From the NCBI GenBank assembly GCA_003149635.1, contig QCWI01000011.1, forward strand, positions 80,465 to 144,464: a stretch of 64,000 bases of DNA, read 5' to 3'. This DNA is from Fluviicola sp. XM-24bin1. Lineage in GTDB: Bacteria > Bacteroidota > Bacteroidia > Flavobacteriales_D > Crocinitomicaceae. Each line of letters starts with the position of its first letter. Position 1 is the stretch's first letter. A model generated the notes under the pieces. That model worked only from the letters and a program-made list of their open reading frames with translations. It was not told the DNA's origin and did not search any database. Shown piece after piece: positions 43,389 to 52,485 of the stretch. Made by a program: the position numbers and the translations under genes.

Positions 43389-45464
43389 ATGACGGTTTTC
43401 GCTGACATTTCTTTATTCTGGCTCATTCCTTGGGCAACTGTATCTGTCGTTTTGGCGTTTTTCTATTACCGAAAACAACGTCAAGTGGAAGGAATTCCTT
43501 CCAGGCTCCGAACGCTTCTTACAACATTTAGAGCTTCTGCGATTTTTTTACTGGGAGTGCTCCTCTTCAGTATTCTGATCGAATCCAATGTTTCCAAGTT
43601 AGAGAAGCCTGTCATGATCGTTCTCGTGGACAATTCGTCTTCGATGTTGAATTACAAGGACAGTACGCAAGTAGATGGTAAGATTTCCAATTTTCAAAAG
43701 AAATTGAGCGAAAAGTATTCGGACAAGTTTGATGTGGTCACGTATAATGTAGATGAGGCTGTAAACACGGACAAATTCAACTTCAAAGGATCCGTATCCA
43801 ATCTGGATGCTGGATTCCAGCACATCTACAATCAATATTACAATCGAAATATTGGAGGAATTTGTTTTATCAGTGACGGAAACTTCAATAAAGGAAACTC
43901 ACCTCAATATACCGCTGAAAAAATTGCGCTTACGCCTGTATTTAGTGTTGGAGTGGGAGACACCATTCGTAAGAAAGATCAACTGATTAGCAACGTTTCA
44001 GCCAATGATATCGCTTTTTTCAAGAATCAATTTCCAATAGAGGTTGATATTGAAGCAAGCAAAATGGGGCAAATGGATGTCCGAGTAGAATTGCTGCAAG
44101 AAGGTGAGTTGATTGCAACTGAAAACGTAAGTTATTCGGGAGAACCTATTGAATTCAAACATGTTTCGTTTTTGGTAGAAGCCAACCGAATTGGATTTGT
44201 GAATTATACGATCCGCATTCAAGAAATTGCTTCTGAATCTACTTGGGAGAACAACAGTCGTAGCATTTATGTGGAAGTGATTGATTCCAGAAGTAAAATT
44301 CTGATTCTTTCGCAGTCGCCCCATCCAGACGTAGCCGCGATTAAACAGGTTTTAGATCAAGATGCGAATGCAGAAGTGACCTCGCAGCTCATTGAAGATT
44401 GGGATGGTTCCTTGAAAGATGTAGAATTGTTGGTTTGGCATGGAGCAGGAGTGAAGTCCAATCCAGATTTGGTAGCCGCTATCAAAAAGAACAACGTTCC
44501 TGTATGGTACATCGCCCCGGTGAATGCCAATAGCAATCAGATTGCGGCTTTAGGAATAGGACTTAAAGTTCCTTCCGACCGACGCACTGACGATGTGCAG
44601 GGGTACGCAAATTCTGGATTCCAGCTTTTCGAAGTTTCTGAAAAAGTAGATCGCATGCTTGAAAAAGCGCCACCAGTGGTCGTAAAATATGGAACGATCA
44701 GTACTGAAGGAGGCTCCGCTTTGTTGTCGCAGCGCATTGGCCCAGTAAAGAAGAAAGACCCTATTTTCTTATTTGGGAACACGAGTAAATCGAAATACGC
44801 GGCATTTTTAGGAGAAGGATTGTGGAGATGGCGATTGTCCGAATATTCGCGTATTAAGAAGCATGAAGGTTTCGAAGAATTAATTCAAAAGACTGCGCAG
44901 TACCTTGTTGTAAAGAAGAATACGGATCCGTTCCGTGTGAACTTACCGAAACGATTTACGATTAATGATGCTGTGTACATTCAAGCGGAATTCTATAACG
45001 AGGCATTCGAACCGATCACCACTGCGGACATTCAGTTAGAATTGAAGAATGAGGCCAACCGTGTGATTCCATATTCGTTTGCGAAGAATTCGCGTGATTA
45101 CTCCTTAGGTCTAGGGAAACTGGCTGCTGGACGCTATTCGTGGAAAGCAACTACCAAGTTCAATGGTAAATCCTACTTAAAAGAAGGTGTCTTTATCGTA
45201 GAGGATGTTTCATTAGAGTCGCTTGCTACTAGTGCCGATCATAACTTATTGCGATTGATGTCAGACGCTTCTTCGGGCAAGTTTTATTCGCTCCAGGGAA
45301 TGGATCAACTTCTCAAGGATATTGGAAACCGTGATGATATTGTGACAATTTCTTACGAAGAAACAGATTACAGTGATCTCATCGATTGGAAATGGATCTT
45401 TGCGCTTGTTGCACTTCTGCTTGCAATGGAATGGTTCCTGAGACGTTATTTCGGTACGTATTAG
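43389..45464 (+). CDS. BatA-like membrane protein with VWA domain
   Basis: A 691-residue inner-membrane protein. Two N-terminal helices (about 8-27 and 47-65) precede a VWA domain (about 73-210) with a complete MIDAS motif VLVDNSSSM (Asp81, Ser83, Ser85) and ICFISDGNF. A periplasmic region with immunoglobulin-like strands (about 220-640) follows, then one C-terminal helix (WIFALVALLLAMEWFLR). The layout resembles uncharacterised Bacteroidota VWA proteins and the Bat aerotolerance group, but no MoxR-type ATPase is adjacent, so the name is structural only. It is a single gene. Confidence 0.8.
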   Translation: MTVFADISLFWLIPWATVSVVLAFFYYRKQRQVEGIPSRLRTLLTTFRASAIFLLGVLLFSILIESNVSKLEKPVMIVLVDNSSSMLNYKDSTQVDGKISNFQKKLSEKYSDKFDVVTYNVDEAVNTDKFNFKGSVSNLDAGFQHIYNQYYNRNIGGICFISDGNFNKGNSPQYTAEKIALTPVFSVGVGDTIRKKDQLISNVSANDIAFFKNQFPIEVDIEASKMGQMDVRVELLQEGELIATENVSYSGEPIEFKHVSFLVEANRIGFVNYTIRIQEIASESTWENNSRSIYVEVIDSRSKILILSQSPHPDVAAIKQVLDQDANAEVTSQLIEDWDGSLKDVELLVWHGAGVKSNPDLVAAIKKNNVPVWYIAPVNANSNQIAALGIGLKVPSDRRTDDVQGYANSGFQLFEVSEKVDRMLEKAPPVVVKYGTISTEGGSALLSQRIGPVKKKDPIFLFGNTSKSKYAAFLGEGLWRWRLSEYSRIKKHEGFEELIQKTAQYLVVKKNTDPFRVNLPKRFTINDAVYIQAEFYNEAFEPITTADIQLELKNEANRVIPYSFAKNSRDYSLGLGKLAAGRYSWKATTKFNGKSYLKEGVFIVEDVSLESLATSADHNLLRLMSDASSGKFYSLQGMDQLLKDIGNRDDIVTISYEETDYSDLIDWKWIFALVALLLAMEWFLRRYFGTY

Positions 45465-45703
45465 AATCCCACCACTTTGAATGAAGATCAAGCGTTTGAC
45501 ATGTAGATTTTCATTGAATCATGAGGGATTTGTTGTCAAATGCTCTCTTTCAGGATATTCAGTAATCACAAACGTTTCAGACCAAATTTGGAGTTGACAA
45601 ATAACATTCTAGATACTTTTTTTATCATTTTTCACTTGCTCATATACTAAATTAGAGATCAGCGCGTTTAGGAAGTATATGAAACAATTTTACTGTAGTG
45701 CCT

Positions 45704-45847
45704 ATGTTGAAAAAATACGAAACTACTCCGAGCACGGAGGTTAAAAGTGCGCCTCGTCTTTCTACCATCCAGGCAATTTTAAGTTACAGCAAATCACTGG
45801 AGGTGAAACAGACAAAGAAAGACAGATTAGTCATTTGTTTAAACTAA
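45704..45847 (+). CDS. Small conserved-looking protein of 47 residues
   Basis: A short gene starting MLKKYETTPSTEVKSAPRLS and ending in LVICLN before a TAA at 45845. It has the pattern Pro-x-x-x-Thr-Ile-x-x-Ile-Leu-x-Tyr-Ser-Lys-Ser-Leu and a C-terminal strand ending LN. I have seen this layout in short Bacteroidota hypothetical proteins (memory, not a search). It lies in a 436-base gap and is followed four bases later by a bidirectional terminator, which supports a real transcript in this direction. No TAnnTTTG promoter was found upstream. Bases 45465-45703 otherwise hold nothing I can recognise apart from a 38-codon frame (45481-45597) of no support. Confidence 0.6.
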   Translation: MLKKYETTPSTEVKSAPRLSTIQAILSYSKSLEVKQTKKDRLVICLN

Positions 45848-45850
45848 ATA

Positions 45851-45880
45851 AAAAAGCGACCCGAAAGAGTCGCTTTTTTT
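45851..45880. terminator. Bidirectional terminator between the small gene and the M13 peptidase
   Basis: AAAAAGCGAC and GTCGCTTTTT are fully complementary around CCGAAAGA, with T runs on both strands. It serves the rightward 47-codon gene and the leftward peptidase gene. Confidence 0.85.
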
Positions 45881-45900
45881 ATGTTCAAATAATTCGTTGA

Positions 45901-47943
45901 TTACCAAATACGCGCCACTTTATTCTTTTCATTGCGCATGGCATCGCCTTCTTTCACGTTGAATGCCTCAAAGAATTCAGGACAATTCATTAACGGCCCG
46001 TTCACACGGTACATTCCTGGCGAGTGTGGATCGGTAGCCACACGTTTTTTCATCTCTGCATCCGTGTAATTGATTTTCCACAACTGCGCATACGCAATAA
46101 AGAAACGCTGTGCCGGTGTATAACCATTGCGTTTCTTTCCGGATTTGTATTCTTCCGTCATTTTGTACGCATGGAAAGCTAGGGTCAACCCTCCTAAATC
46201 GGCGATATTTTCTCCCATCGTCAATTTCGGATTCACACAATGACCGTCGATAGGGCAGAACTGCTCAAATGTATTTCCAAGCGTCGTAGTTCTTGCATCG
46301 AACAAAGTACGATCTTCTTCCGTCCACCAGTTTTTAAAGTTTCCATCTGCATCGAACTTTGAACCATTGTCATCAAATCCGTGCGTGAATTCATGTCCGA
46401 TAACCATTCCAATTCGCCCATAATTCACAGCGTCTTCGTAATCAGGACTAAAGAACGGCGGTTGCATAATACCAGCAGGGAAGGCGATTTCGTTTAATAA
46501 AGGATGGTAGTACGCATTCACCATATGTGCTGGCATTCCCCATTCTTTTGTATCAACTTTTTCATTCAACTTCTTCAAGTTCTCGCGGTAACTTCTTTTC
46601 GCTGCATTGTCAATGTTCAACACGTAGTACTTAGGATTGAAGTTCAAATCACTGAAATCTTCCCATTCTTCTGGGAAACCAAGTTTACGTCCGATAGCCA
46701 ATAGCTTCTTAGTCGCTTGTTTCTTTGTGTCGTCTGACATCCATTCCAACTCAGAAATACGTTCTTTGAAGACAACTAAGAGGTTGTCAACTAGCTCATT
46801 AATTCGATCCTGAGCCGCCTGAGAGTAATGACGTTCCACAAAAGCACGTCCGAGCATTTCCCCAATTTCCATGCGCGTAATTTCTTGAATCGCGCGCTCG
46901 TTAATCGGCTTCATTTCGCTTTTTCCACTCATCGTTCTTCCGTAGAATCCGAAGTTTTGCTTTACAAAACCCATGTCTAGATGTCCTGCGTAATGATCCA
47001 AAACTCTCCACATCAAATAGTTGCGAATCATTCCGATTTCACTTCTGCTCATTTGAACACAAATGGATTTTGCATAATTGATTTGTCCGATGTTGATCGA
47101 ATCGAAAGCACCAATTTCCGTTGCCTTCAAGTAAGCATCGAAATCAAATCCTTCGAAATACTGCATCGCTTCATCTTTCCCCATTTTATTATAGCGATTG
47201 CTCGGAAGACGCATTTCCTCAGGGCGAAGCATAGATTCCGCCATCTCAGTTTCAAACTTGATAACGTCGTCCACCATTTTAGAACTTGCGTCCTGATCCA
47301 TTTTTGCCAAACTTCCTATCTGGGCTATGTGGGCTTTGTAAGCAAGACGAATATCTTCGTACTCATCTTCAGTGTAGTAGTTTCTATTCGGAAGTGTCAA
47401 TCCTCCCTGACCGAAGTAAATCAAGTGATTCTCAACACTCTTCATGTCTTGGGTTACACCGAAACTAAAAGCGGAACCAATTCCTAATTCGTGCAATGTC
47501 GCCAAAATCTTAGGCAGATCTTCGTGCTTTTCCACCGCATTCACCTTCGACATAATATCCTTAATAGGGTCAATTCCCAACATGTTGCGACGCTCCATAT
47601 TTATGTACGAAGCGTAATAATCTCCAATCAACTTAGATCCATCTTCAACCGTACCATTTATTCTTGCATCTTCAAGAATGGCCGTGAGTTTCTTCATGTT
47701 GGCTTGATCCAACTCGTTGAAACTTCCCCAACGCGACTCAGAAGGAGGGACGGGGTTGTTCTTTACCCAAGATCCATTCGCGAACTTGAAAAAGTCATCC
47801 TGTGGACGGACGTTCAAATCCATGTAGTCCATAGAAATCGTTTCTGATCCACTGCCATTGGCATCATCTCCGCCAGAATTGTTGGCAGATTGACATCCTA
47901 CGATCCCTCCTAAAAGAAGAACCGGAATAATAAATTTCTTCAT
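45901..47943 (-). CDS. M13-family (neprilysin-type) metallopeptidase lipoprotein
   Basis: A 680-residue lipoprotein (MKKFIIPVLLLGGIVG then Cys, lipobox). The catalytic motif VIGHEFTHGFDD lies near residue 516 and the third zinc ligand in ENIADLGG near 575. The C-terminal family signature RVNGPLMNCPEFFEAFN is present. M13 enzymes cut peptides of limited length. The start was taken at 47943; a longer open frame adds 17 residues with no signal logic. It is the last gene of an operon behind an acetyltransferase (one-base gap) and a carboxylase subunit. Confidence 0.94.
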   Translation of the reverse strand: MKKFIIPVLLLGGIVGCQSANNSGGDDANGSGSETISMDYMDLNVRPQDDFFKFANGSWVKNNPVPPSESRWGSFNELDQANMKKLTAILEDARINGTVEDGSKLIGDYYASYINMERRNMLGIDPIKDIMSKVNAVEKHEDLPKILATLHELGIGSAFSFGVTQDMKSVENHLIYFGQGGLTLPNRNYYTEDEYEDIRLAYKAHIAQIGSLAKMDQDASSKMVDDVIKFETEMAESMLRPEEMRLPSNRYNKMGKDEAMQYFEGFDFDAYLKATEIGAFDSINIGQINYAKSICVQMSRSEIGMIRNYLMWRVLDHYAGHLDMGFVKQNFGFYGRTMSGKSEMKPINERAIQEITRMEIGEMLGRAFVERHYSQAAQDRINELVDNLLVVFKERISELEWMSDDTKKQATKKLLAIGRKLGFPEEWEDFSDLNFNPKYYVLNIDNAAKRSYRENLKKLNEKVDTKEWGMPAHMVNAYYHPLLNEIAFPAGIMQPPFFSPDYEDAVNYGRIGMVIGHEFTHGFDDNGSKFDADGNFKNWWTEEDRTLFDARTTTLGNTFEQFCPIDGHCVNPKLTMGENIADLGGLTLAFHAYKMTEEYKSGKKRNGYTPAQRFFIAYAQLWKINYTDAEMKKRVATDPHSPGMYRVNGPLMNCPEFFEAFNVKEGDAMRNEKNKVARIW

Positions 47944-47944
47944 C

Positions 47945-48412
47945 TTACTTGTTATTAACTGGAGTAAACAACATTTCCACGTGCGGAATGCCATCCTCCA
48001 AATATTCTTTCCCAGTGGTTAGGAAATCGTGCTTGCCATAATACTGCTCCAAGTGCTTTTGAGCCGAAATTCGAATTTGAGAATTCCCGAATTCCACACC
48101 ACAGAACTCTATACAGCGATCCATAAGTTCGTGACCAACACCGTGTCCACGGATTTCATCGTCAATCACCACGCGACCAACCGCTGCGGCATCTTCGTAC
48201 GCCAGTCCTGGAGGTAAAATTCGCGCTGTTGCAATAATGTCTCCTTTACCGTTTCGACAAATCAATTGGTAGCATTTCTTGTCTTTACCGTCCAAATCTT
48301 GGTACGGACAATCTTGTTCTACCACGAATGCCTGTAATCTTAGGCGAATGATATCGTGGAATTCATTGAGTGATAAATCCGTGTAGTGTTTTATTTGCCA
48401 ATCTAAGTGCAT
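47945..48412 (-). CDS. GNAT N-acetyltransferase, ElaA type
   Basis: A 155-residue GNAT fold. The ElaA-like N-terminus is followed by LRLQAFVVEQDCPYQDLDGKD, the acetyl-CoA site VGRVVIDDEIRGHGVGHELM (about 78-97) with the Arg/Gly-x-Gly loop, and the C-terminal strand ISAQKHLEQYYGKHDF. Acceptor unknown. It sits between the carboxylase subunit (10 bases upstream) and the M13 peptidase (one base downstream). Confidence 0.88.
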   Translation of the reverse strand: MHLDWQIKHYTDLSLNEFHDIIRLRLQAFVVEQDCPYQDLDGKDKKCYQLICRNGKGDIIATARILPPGLAYEDAAAVGRVVIDDEIRGHGVGHELMDRCIEFCGVEFGNSQIRISAQKHLEQYYGKHDFLTTGKEYLEDGIPHVEMLFTPVNNK

Positions 48413-48422
48413 AAGTCTGAGT

Positions 48423-50066
48423 TTAAGTTTGAATTACTCCCACGTTGTATGGCTTCTCTGCTTTCTTGTGATTGGCCATCTCAATTCCCATGGAAATGAC
48501 CTTACGTGTTTCTGCCGGATCGATGATCGCGTCCGTCCACAAACGGCTGGCAGCATAGTAAGGTGATATTTGTTCGTCGTATCTACTTTTAATCTTGTTG
48601 AAGAGCTCCGTTTCGCGTTCGGGTGTAATTTCTTCACCTCTGGCTTTCAGGGATGCCACTTCAATTTGCAACAATACTTTTGCTGCTGCAGCACCGCTCA
48701 TTACCGCCAATTCAGAAGTTGGCCACGCCACGATAAGTCTTGGGTCGTATGCTTTACCGCACATTGCGTAGTTTCCAGCTCCGTAGGAATTCCCCATGAT
48801 CACTGTGAACTTAGGAACTACTGAATTCGCCATGGCGTTCACCATTTTGGCGCCGTCTTTAATAATTCCGCCGTGTTCGCTTTTCGACCCCACCATAAAT
48901 CCACTCACATCCTGAAGGAATACCAATGGAATGTTTTTCTGATTACAATTCATGATGAAACGTGCGGCTTTATCTGCAGAGTCGGAGTAAATCACACCTC
49001 CGAATTGCATTTCACTCTTGGCATTCTTCACCACTTCGCGCTGATTGGCAACAATTCCTACGCTCCAACCGTCAATACGAGCATAAGCACACACAATGGA
49101 CTTTCCGTAATTGCCTTTGTATTCTGTGAATTTTGAATCATCTACAATGCATTTTAGGATATCCTTCACATTGTATGGTTTTGCACGATCTGCCGGTAAC
49201 AATCCGTAAACCTTTGCAGGATCTTCTTTCGGTAATGCAGCTTCTTTGCGATCAAAACCAGCAGATTCAAAACTTCCAATTTTATCCATCAAATCACGAA
49301 TGGTACTCAAGCACTCCTCGTCATTCTCAACATTATAATCACAAACACCACTGATTTCTGTATGCGTTGTCGCTCCTCCAAGCGTTTCATTGTCAATAGA
49401 TTCACCGATCGCAGCTTTCACCAGGTAAGAACCTGCAAGGAAAATGGTTCCTGTTTTATTTACAATCAAGGATTCATCCGACATGATAGGCAAGTAGGCA
49501 CCACCGGCCACACAACTTCCCATTACTGCGGCAATCTGTACGATCCCCATGGAGCTCATTACCGCGTTGTTGCGGAAGATGCGTCCAAAGTGTTCCTTGT
49601 CAGGGAAAATTTCATCCTGCATCGGAAGATATACTCCTGCAGAATCCACTAGATAAATGATCGGAAGTTTGTTCTCCATGGCAATTTCCTGCGCACGAAG
49701 GTTTTTCTTTCCAGTAATCGGGAACCAAGCTCCAGCTTTCACTGTGGCGTCATTCGCCACTAAAATACACTGTTTACCTGAAACGTATCCAATAACAACT
49801 ACTACACCTCCAGCAGGACAACCACCGTGCTCTTCGTACATGCCATATCCGGCAAGCGCTCCAATTTCTACACGATCCGTATTAGGATCAAGCAGTAAAT
49901 CAATGCGTTCGCGAGCTGATAATTTTCCTTTGGAGTGTAATTTTTCGATGCGTTTCTTACCGCCACCTTCCATGATCTTGTCCAATTCTCTCCGTAAAGC
50001 CGAGAGTTTCAGACGCATGGTATCATCATTTTTATTGAATTCTAATTCTTTCTTAGAAACAGCCAT
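48423..50066 (-). CDS. Acyl-CoA carboxylase carboxyltransferase subunit (methylcrotonyl-CoA carboxylase beta-like)
   Basis: A 547-residue biotin-dependent carboxyltransferase with the crotonase-fold N- and C-domains. Features are CPAGGVVVVIGYVSGKQCIL, the oxyanion-side GSCVAGGAYLPIMSDE, and in the C-domain FLQDVSGFMVGSKSEHGGII and GNSYGAGNYAMCGKAYDPR. The Met/Gln-rich SAGVYLPMQDEIFPDKEHF is characteristic of methylcrotonyl-CoA carboxylase beta rather than propionyl-CoA, giving a role in leucine breakdown, but the alpha subunit is not in view. The start at 50066 (MAVSKKELEFN) fits; the frame is open 12 codons further. Confidence 0.88.
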   Translation of the reverse strand: MAVSKKELEFNKNDDTMRLKLSALRRELDKIMEGGGKKRIEKLHSKGKLSARERIDLLLDPNTDRVEIGALAGYGMYEEHGGCPAGGVVVVIGYVSGKQCILVANDATVKAGAWFPITGKKNLRAQEIAMENKLPIIYLVDSAGVYLPMQDEIFPDKEHFGRIFRNNAVMSSMGIVQIAAVMGSCVAGGAYLPIMSDESLIVNKTGTIFLAGSYLVKAAIGESIDNETLGGATTHTEISGVCDYNVENDEECLSTIRDLMDKIGSFESAGFDRKEAALPKEDPAKVYGLLPADRAKPYNVKDILKCIVDDSKFTEYKGNYGKSIVCAYARIDGWSVGIVANQREVVKNAKSEMQFGGVIYSDSADKAARFIMNCNQKNIPLVFLQDVSGFMVGSKSEHGGIIKDGAKMVNAMANSVVPKFTVIMGNSYGAGNYAMCGKAYDPRLIVAWPTSELAVMSGAAAAKVLLQIEVASLKARGEEITPERETELFNKIKSRYDEQISPYYAASRLWTDAIIDPAETRKVISMGIEMANHKKAEKPYNVGVIQT

Positions 50067-50227
50067 AAATATTGTAGAATTTTCGGAACGTAAATGTAAC
50101 AAAACGTCCTGTTTTGACCTAGCGAATCAAACACCAAGTAGTACCTCGTGAGGATTGAACGCCTTCAGGCATGATGAAAGGAAAGGCCGTCACAAAGTTT
50201 CTACATTCGACTGTTCACAAAATGATG

Positions 50228-50257
50228 TTGTAAAATCCGGTCGCTGGTGTAACTTTG
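50228..50257 (+). promoter_or_regulatory. Promoter of pcm (TTG-N19-TAACTTTG)
   Basis: TTG at 50228-50230 and TAACTTTG at 50250-50257 are 19 bases apart. The ATG at 50263 lies only five bases after the element, so the transcript has almost no leader. This fixes the start, since the frame is open 36 codons upstream. Confidence 0.65.
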
Positions 50258-50262
50258 TTCTT

Positions 50263-50907
50263 ATGCAAGATTCGTTTAAGTATAAGGGAATGCGGCGAAA
50301 GCTGATAGAGGAGTTGGAAGCGAAAGGAATTCAGGATCAACGAATTCTGGATGCATTTGATGCGGTGCCGAGACATTACTTTTTAGATAATGCTTTTGCA
50401 GAGCAGGCGTATTCGAATATGGCATTTCAAATTGGTTCGGGGCAAACCATTAGTCACCCTTATACTGTGGCTTTTCAAACCGAACTTCTTGATCTTAAAA
50501 AAGGAGACAAAGTACTGGAAATTGGCTCTGGATCTGGTTTTCAGACATCAATCCTATGTGAAATGGGAGCCAAAGTGTTTAGTATCGAACGCCATAAACC
50601 CCTGCATTTAAAGGCGAAGAACATTTTGCGTCATTTGCACTACAACGCCCGTTTGTCTTTTGGCGATGGCTATAAAGGTCTTCCGACATTTGCGCCTTTT
50701 GACAAAGTGATTATTACGTGTGGAGCTCCGAACGTTCCTCAAGCATTAATTGATCAATTGAGAGTAGGAGGGGTTATGGTAATTCCAATTGGAGAAGGAG
50801 AGGAGCAGCAAATGAAGCGTATTACTAAGGTGTCTGAGACAGAATTAGAAGAAGAAGATTTTGGTGTATTCAAGTTTGTACCAATGTTAGAGAATAAAGT
50901 GAAGTAG
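50263..50907 (+). CDS. pcm: Protein-L-isoaspartate O-methyltransferase
   Basis: Repairs isoaspartyl residues in damaged proteins using S-adenosylmethionine. The 214 residues show the PIMT signature: RHYFLDNAFAEQAYSN, IGSGQTISHPYTVAF (the Ser-rich active-site loop), SAM motif I VLEIGSGSGFQ, VFSIERHKPL, and FDKVIITCGAPNVP. The start is decided by the promoter and the family N-terminus. Two interrupted DUF4328 genes follow directly. Confidence 0.94.
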   Translation: MQDSFKYKGMRRKLIEELEAKGIQDQRILDAFDAVPRHYFLDNAFAEQAYSNMAFQIGSGQTISHPYTVAFQTELLDLKKGDKVLEIGSGSGFQTSILCEMGAKVFSIERHKPLHLKAKNILRHLHYNARLSFGDGYKGLPTFAPFDKVIITCGAPNVPQALIDQLRVGGVMVIPIGEGEEQQMKRITKVSETELEEEDFGVFKFVPMLENKVK

Positions 50908-50908
50908 A

Positions 50909-51610
50909 ATTAAGAGTTTAAAATCGAATATAGAACGAGCACGATTGGCAAAGGTTTTCATGATTGTGATGACCGCGGCGACCGGAGGATTACTAATCTG
51001 AGAGTTTTACGGATATACGCTGGTTAATAATGTACTAGCAGATGAAAGTGTCACTTTCAATGAATTGGCGAGTTTGGAACAATTAGATCTTATGACGGGC
51101 GGATATGCGTTGTTCTACGGAATTATTCAAATTCTCGTTGCTGTAGTCTTTATTATGTGGTTCCGAAGAGCGTATTACAATTTGCACCAAATTATAAAGA
51201 AGGGTCTTTAGCGCAGTGAGGGTTGGGCGGCTGGAGCATGGTTTGTTCCAATTATGAACTTATTCGCGCCATATCAAATCATGGCGGAATTAAACAAAGA
51301 GAATGAAAACCTTTTGCAGAACGCGAATCTTAAAACCCCGATCAAACGAATCCACGTAATTTGCGGATGGTGGTGGGGACTATGGATCGCCTCAAGAATC
51401 TCTGGTTACGGCGGAAGATTGAGCGAGAATCCTGAATTATTAACCACGGGTATGATCATGGACATGGTGAACAGCGTTCTAACTATCGGCGCAGGTGTGC
51501 TGGCAGTTTACGTGATCAAGAACTATCACGAGATGGAGGTGGAGTTGAAGAATTTGGAAGATGTATCACAAGTCAATCCAGACCATCCAGAATTGTTAGA
51601 TTCGATGTAA
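50909..51610 (+). pseudogene. DUF4328 membrane-protein gene with two in-frame stops
   Basis: A 234-codon coding frame is continuous by homology but carries TGA at 50999-51001 and TAG at 51209-51211, and its apparent first codon (50909) is ATT. Between and after the stops the reading frame never shifts. Family-like segments run through: LKSNIERARLAKVFM, then MWFRRAYYNLHQI, SEGWAAGAWFVPIMNLF and YQIMAELN. The last 119 codons (from 51254) form an open frame of their own but lack the family N-terminus. It is the first of two tandem paralogues, just after pcm. Possible causes are recent nonsense decay or readthrough; see findings. Confidence 0.8.
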
Positions 51611-51611
51611 A

Positions 51612-52295
51612 ATGACTATCGCGAGGAAAATACAGCTCAATCAATCCCGAATGCAAGGGCTGTTAATTGCCCTGCGTATTTCTTTCGCTTATTACATTGC
51701 CAAATTCATCTTTGAACTCTTCCGGTATTCGATATTTACGAGGGTACTGAACAGTGTCCCCATTGATCCAAGACAATTAGTGCTGGTAGAATTCATAGAA
51801 ATTGTTACTTGGTGGTTCCAATTCGCATTCATTGTGCTGTGCGGGATATTTATGATTCTCTGGATCCATCGTGCCTACACCAACCTCGGTCAATTTGAAC
51901 GATTGAAGTATTCAGAAAACATGGCTGTTCTGGGTTGGTTTCTTCCAGTATTTTCTTAGTTCGGCCCATTCTTGATTTACTCAGCCATTGTTTGAGGATA
52001 CGAGGAGATTCTGGCCAAACAGGAGTACATACGCAGGAATCCCAGACGTCATTCACTTAAAAATTGGTGGTGGGTCACCTGGATGGTTGGTACCTTGTTA
52101 ATCGTTCCCAGTTTCGGATATGAAAAAATGAACTTGTTCTGTAGTGCAATGAGTGCCGCGGTTTTGATGCTTTCGAATTTACTGCTGATCTCCAGCCTCA
52201 GCGACATGAAAATGATGGAAGAGGGGATTGGAAATCTTAAGAATGTTTCGCATTCGGCTCCAGCATCGGATGATTTGTTGGATGATATGCTTTAG
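51612..52295 (+). pseudogene. Second DUF4328 membrane-protein gene with two in-frame stops
   Basis: Starts with a normal ATG one base after the first copy and runs 227 codons to TAA or TAG, but carries TAG at 51957-51959 and TGA at 51993-51995. The frame is constant throughout: LRISFAYYIAKFIFELFRYS, FMILWIHRAYTNLGQFERL, GWFLPVF-stop-FGPFLIYSAIV-stop-GYEEILAKQ, then NWWWVTWMVGTLL. Stops fall where the family usually has a tryptophan or arginine-type codon (TGG to TAG or CGA to TGA would suffice). The product would be a four-helix membrane protein. It converges on trxB. Confidence 0.8.
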
Positions 52296-52318
52296 GAGGG
52301 ACAAAGGATCGCTTCGCT

Positions 52319-52472
52319 AAAAGAGAAAAGAAGAAAGACTCAATCTTTAATAAAAAAAAGCCGCCCTCATTCGAGAACGGCTTATATCTAGTTTGATTTA
52401 TGACCAAAAGCTCACTTCAAGAGCCTCAGTGACCTTTTTAAAATCAATCAAGTCTTTCTTCTTTGCTCTTTT
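52319..52472. repeat. 22-bp inverted repeat flanking the trxB terminator
   Basis: AAAAGAGAAAAGAAGAAAGACT at 52319-52340 and its inverted complement at 52451-52472 match with one mismatch over 22 bases. The trxB terminator lies in the 110-base loop. The composition resembles the purine-rich elements at 5964 and 39866. No target-site duplication or open frame was found, so it is not called a transposon. Confidence 0.6.
52352..52382 (-). terminator. Intrinsic terminator after trxB
   Basis: On the minus strand AGCCG and CGGCT enclose a 14-base loop followed by eight T (A-run 52352-52359 on the plus strand). It lies about 100 bases past the trxB stop. Confidence 0.65.
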
Positions 52473-52485
52473 CGTCTTTTATCTA

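Noticed and set aside
45481..45597. 38-codon frame in the gap before the 47-codon gene
   Set aside because: No promoter, terminator or recognisable pattern; a chance frame is as likely.
45592..45597. TTGACA as a sigma-70 -35 box for the 47-codon gene
   Set aside because: No matching -10 at 16-18 bases, and Bacteroidota promoters use TTG/TAnnTTTG instead.
46981..47487. Rightward open frame of 168 codons inside the M13 peptidase gene
   Set aside because: Antisense shadow: the leftward M13 peptidase has complete family motifs across the region, and the rightward product has no recognisable domain or start context.
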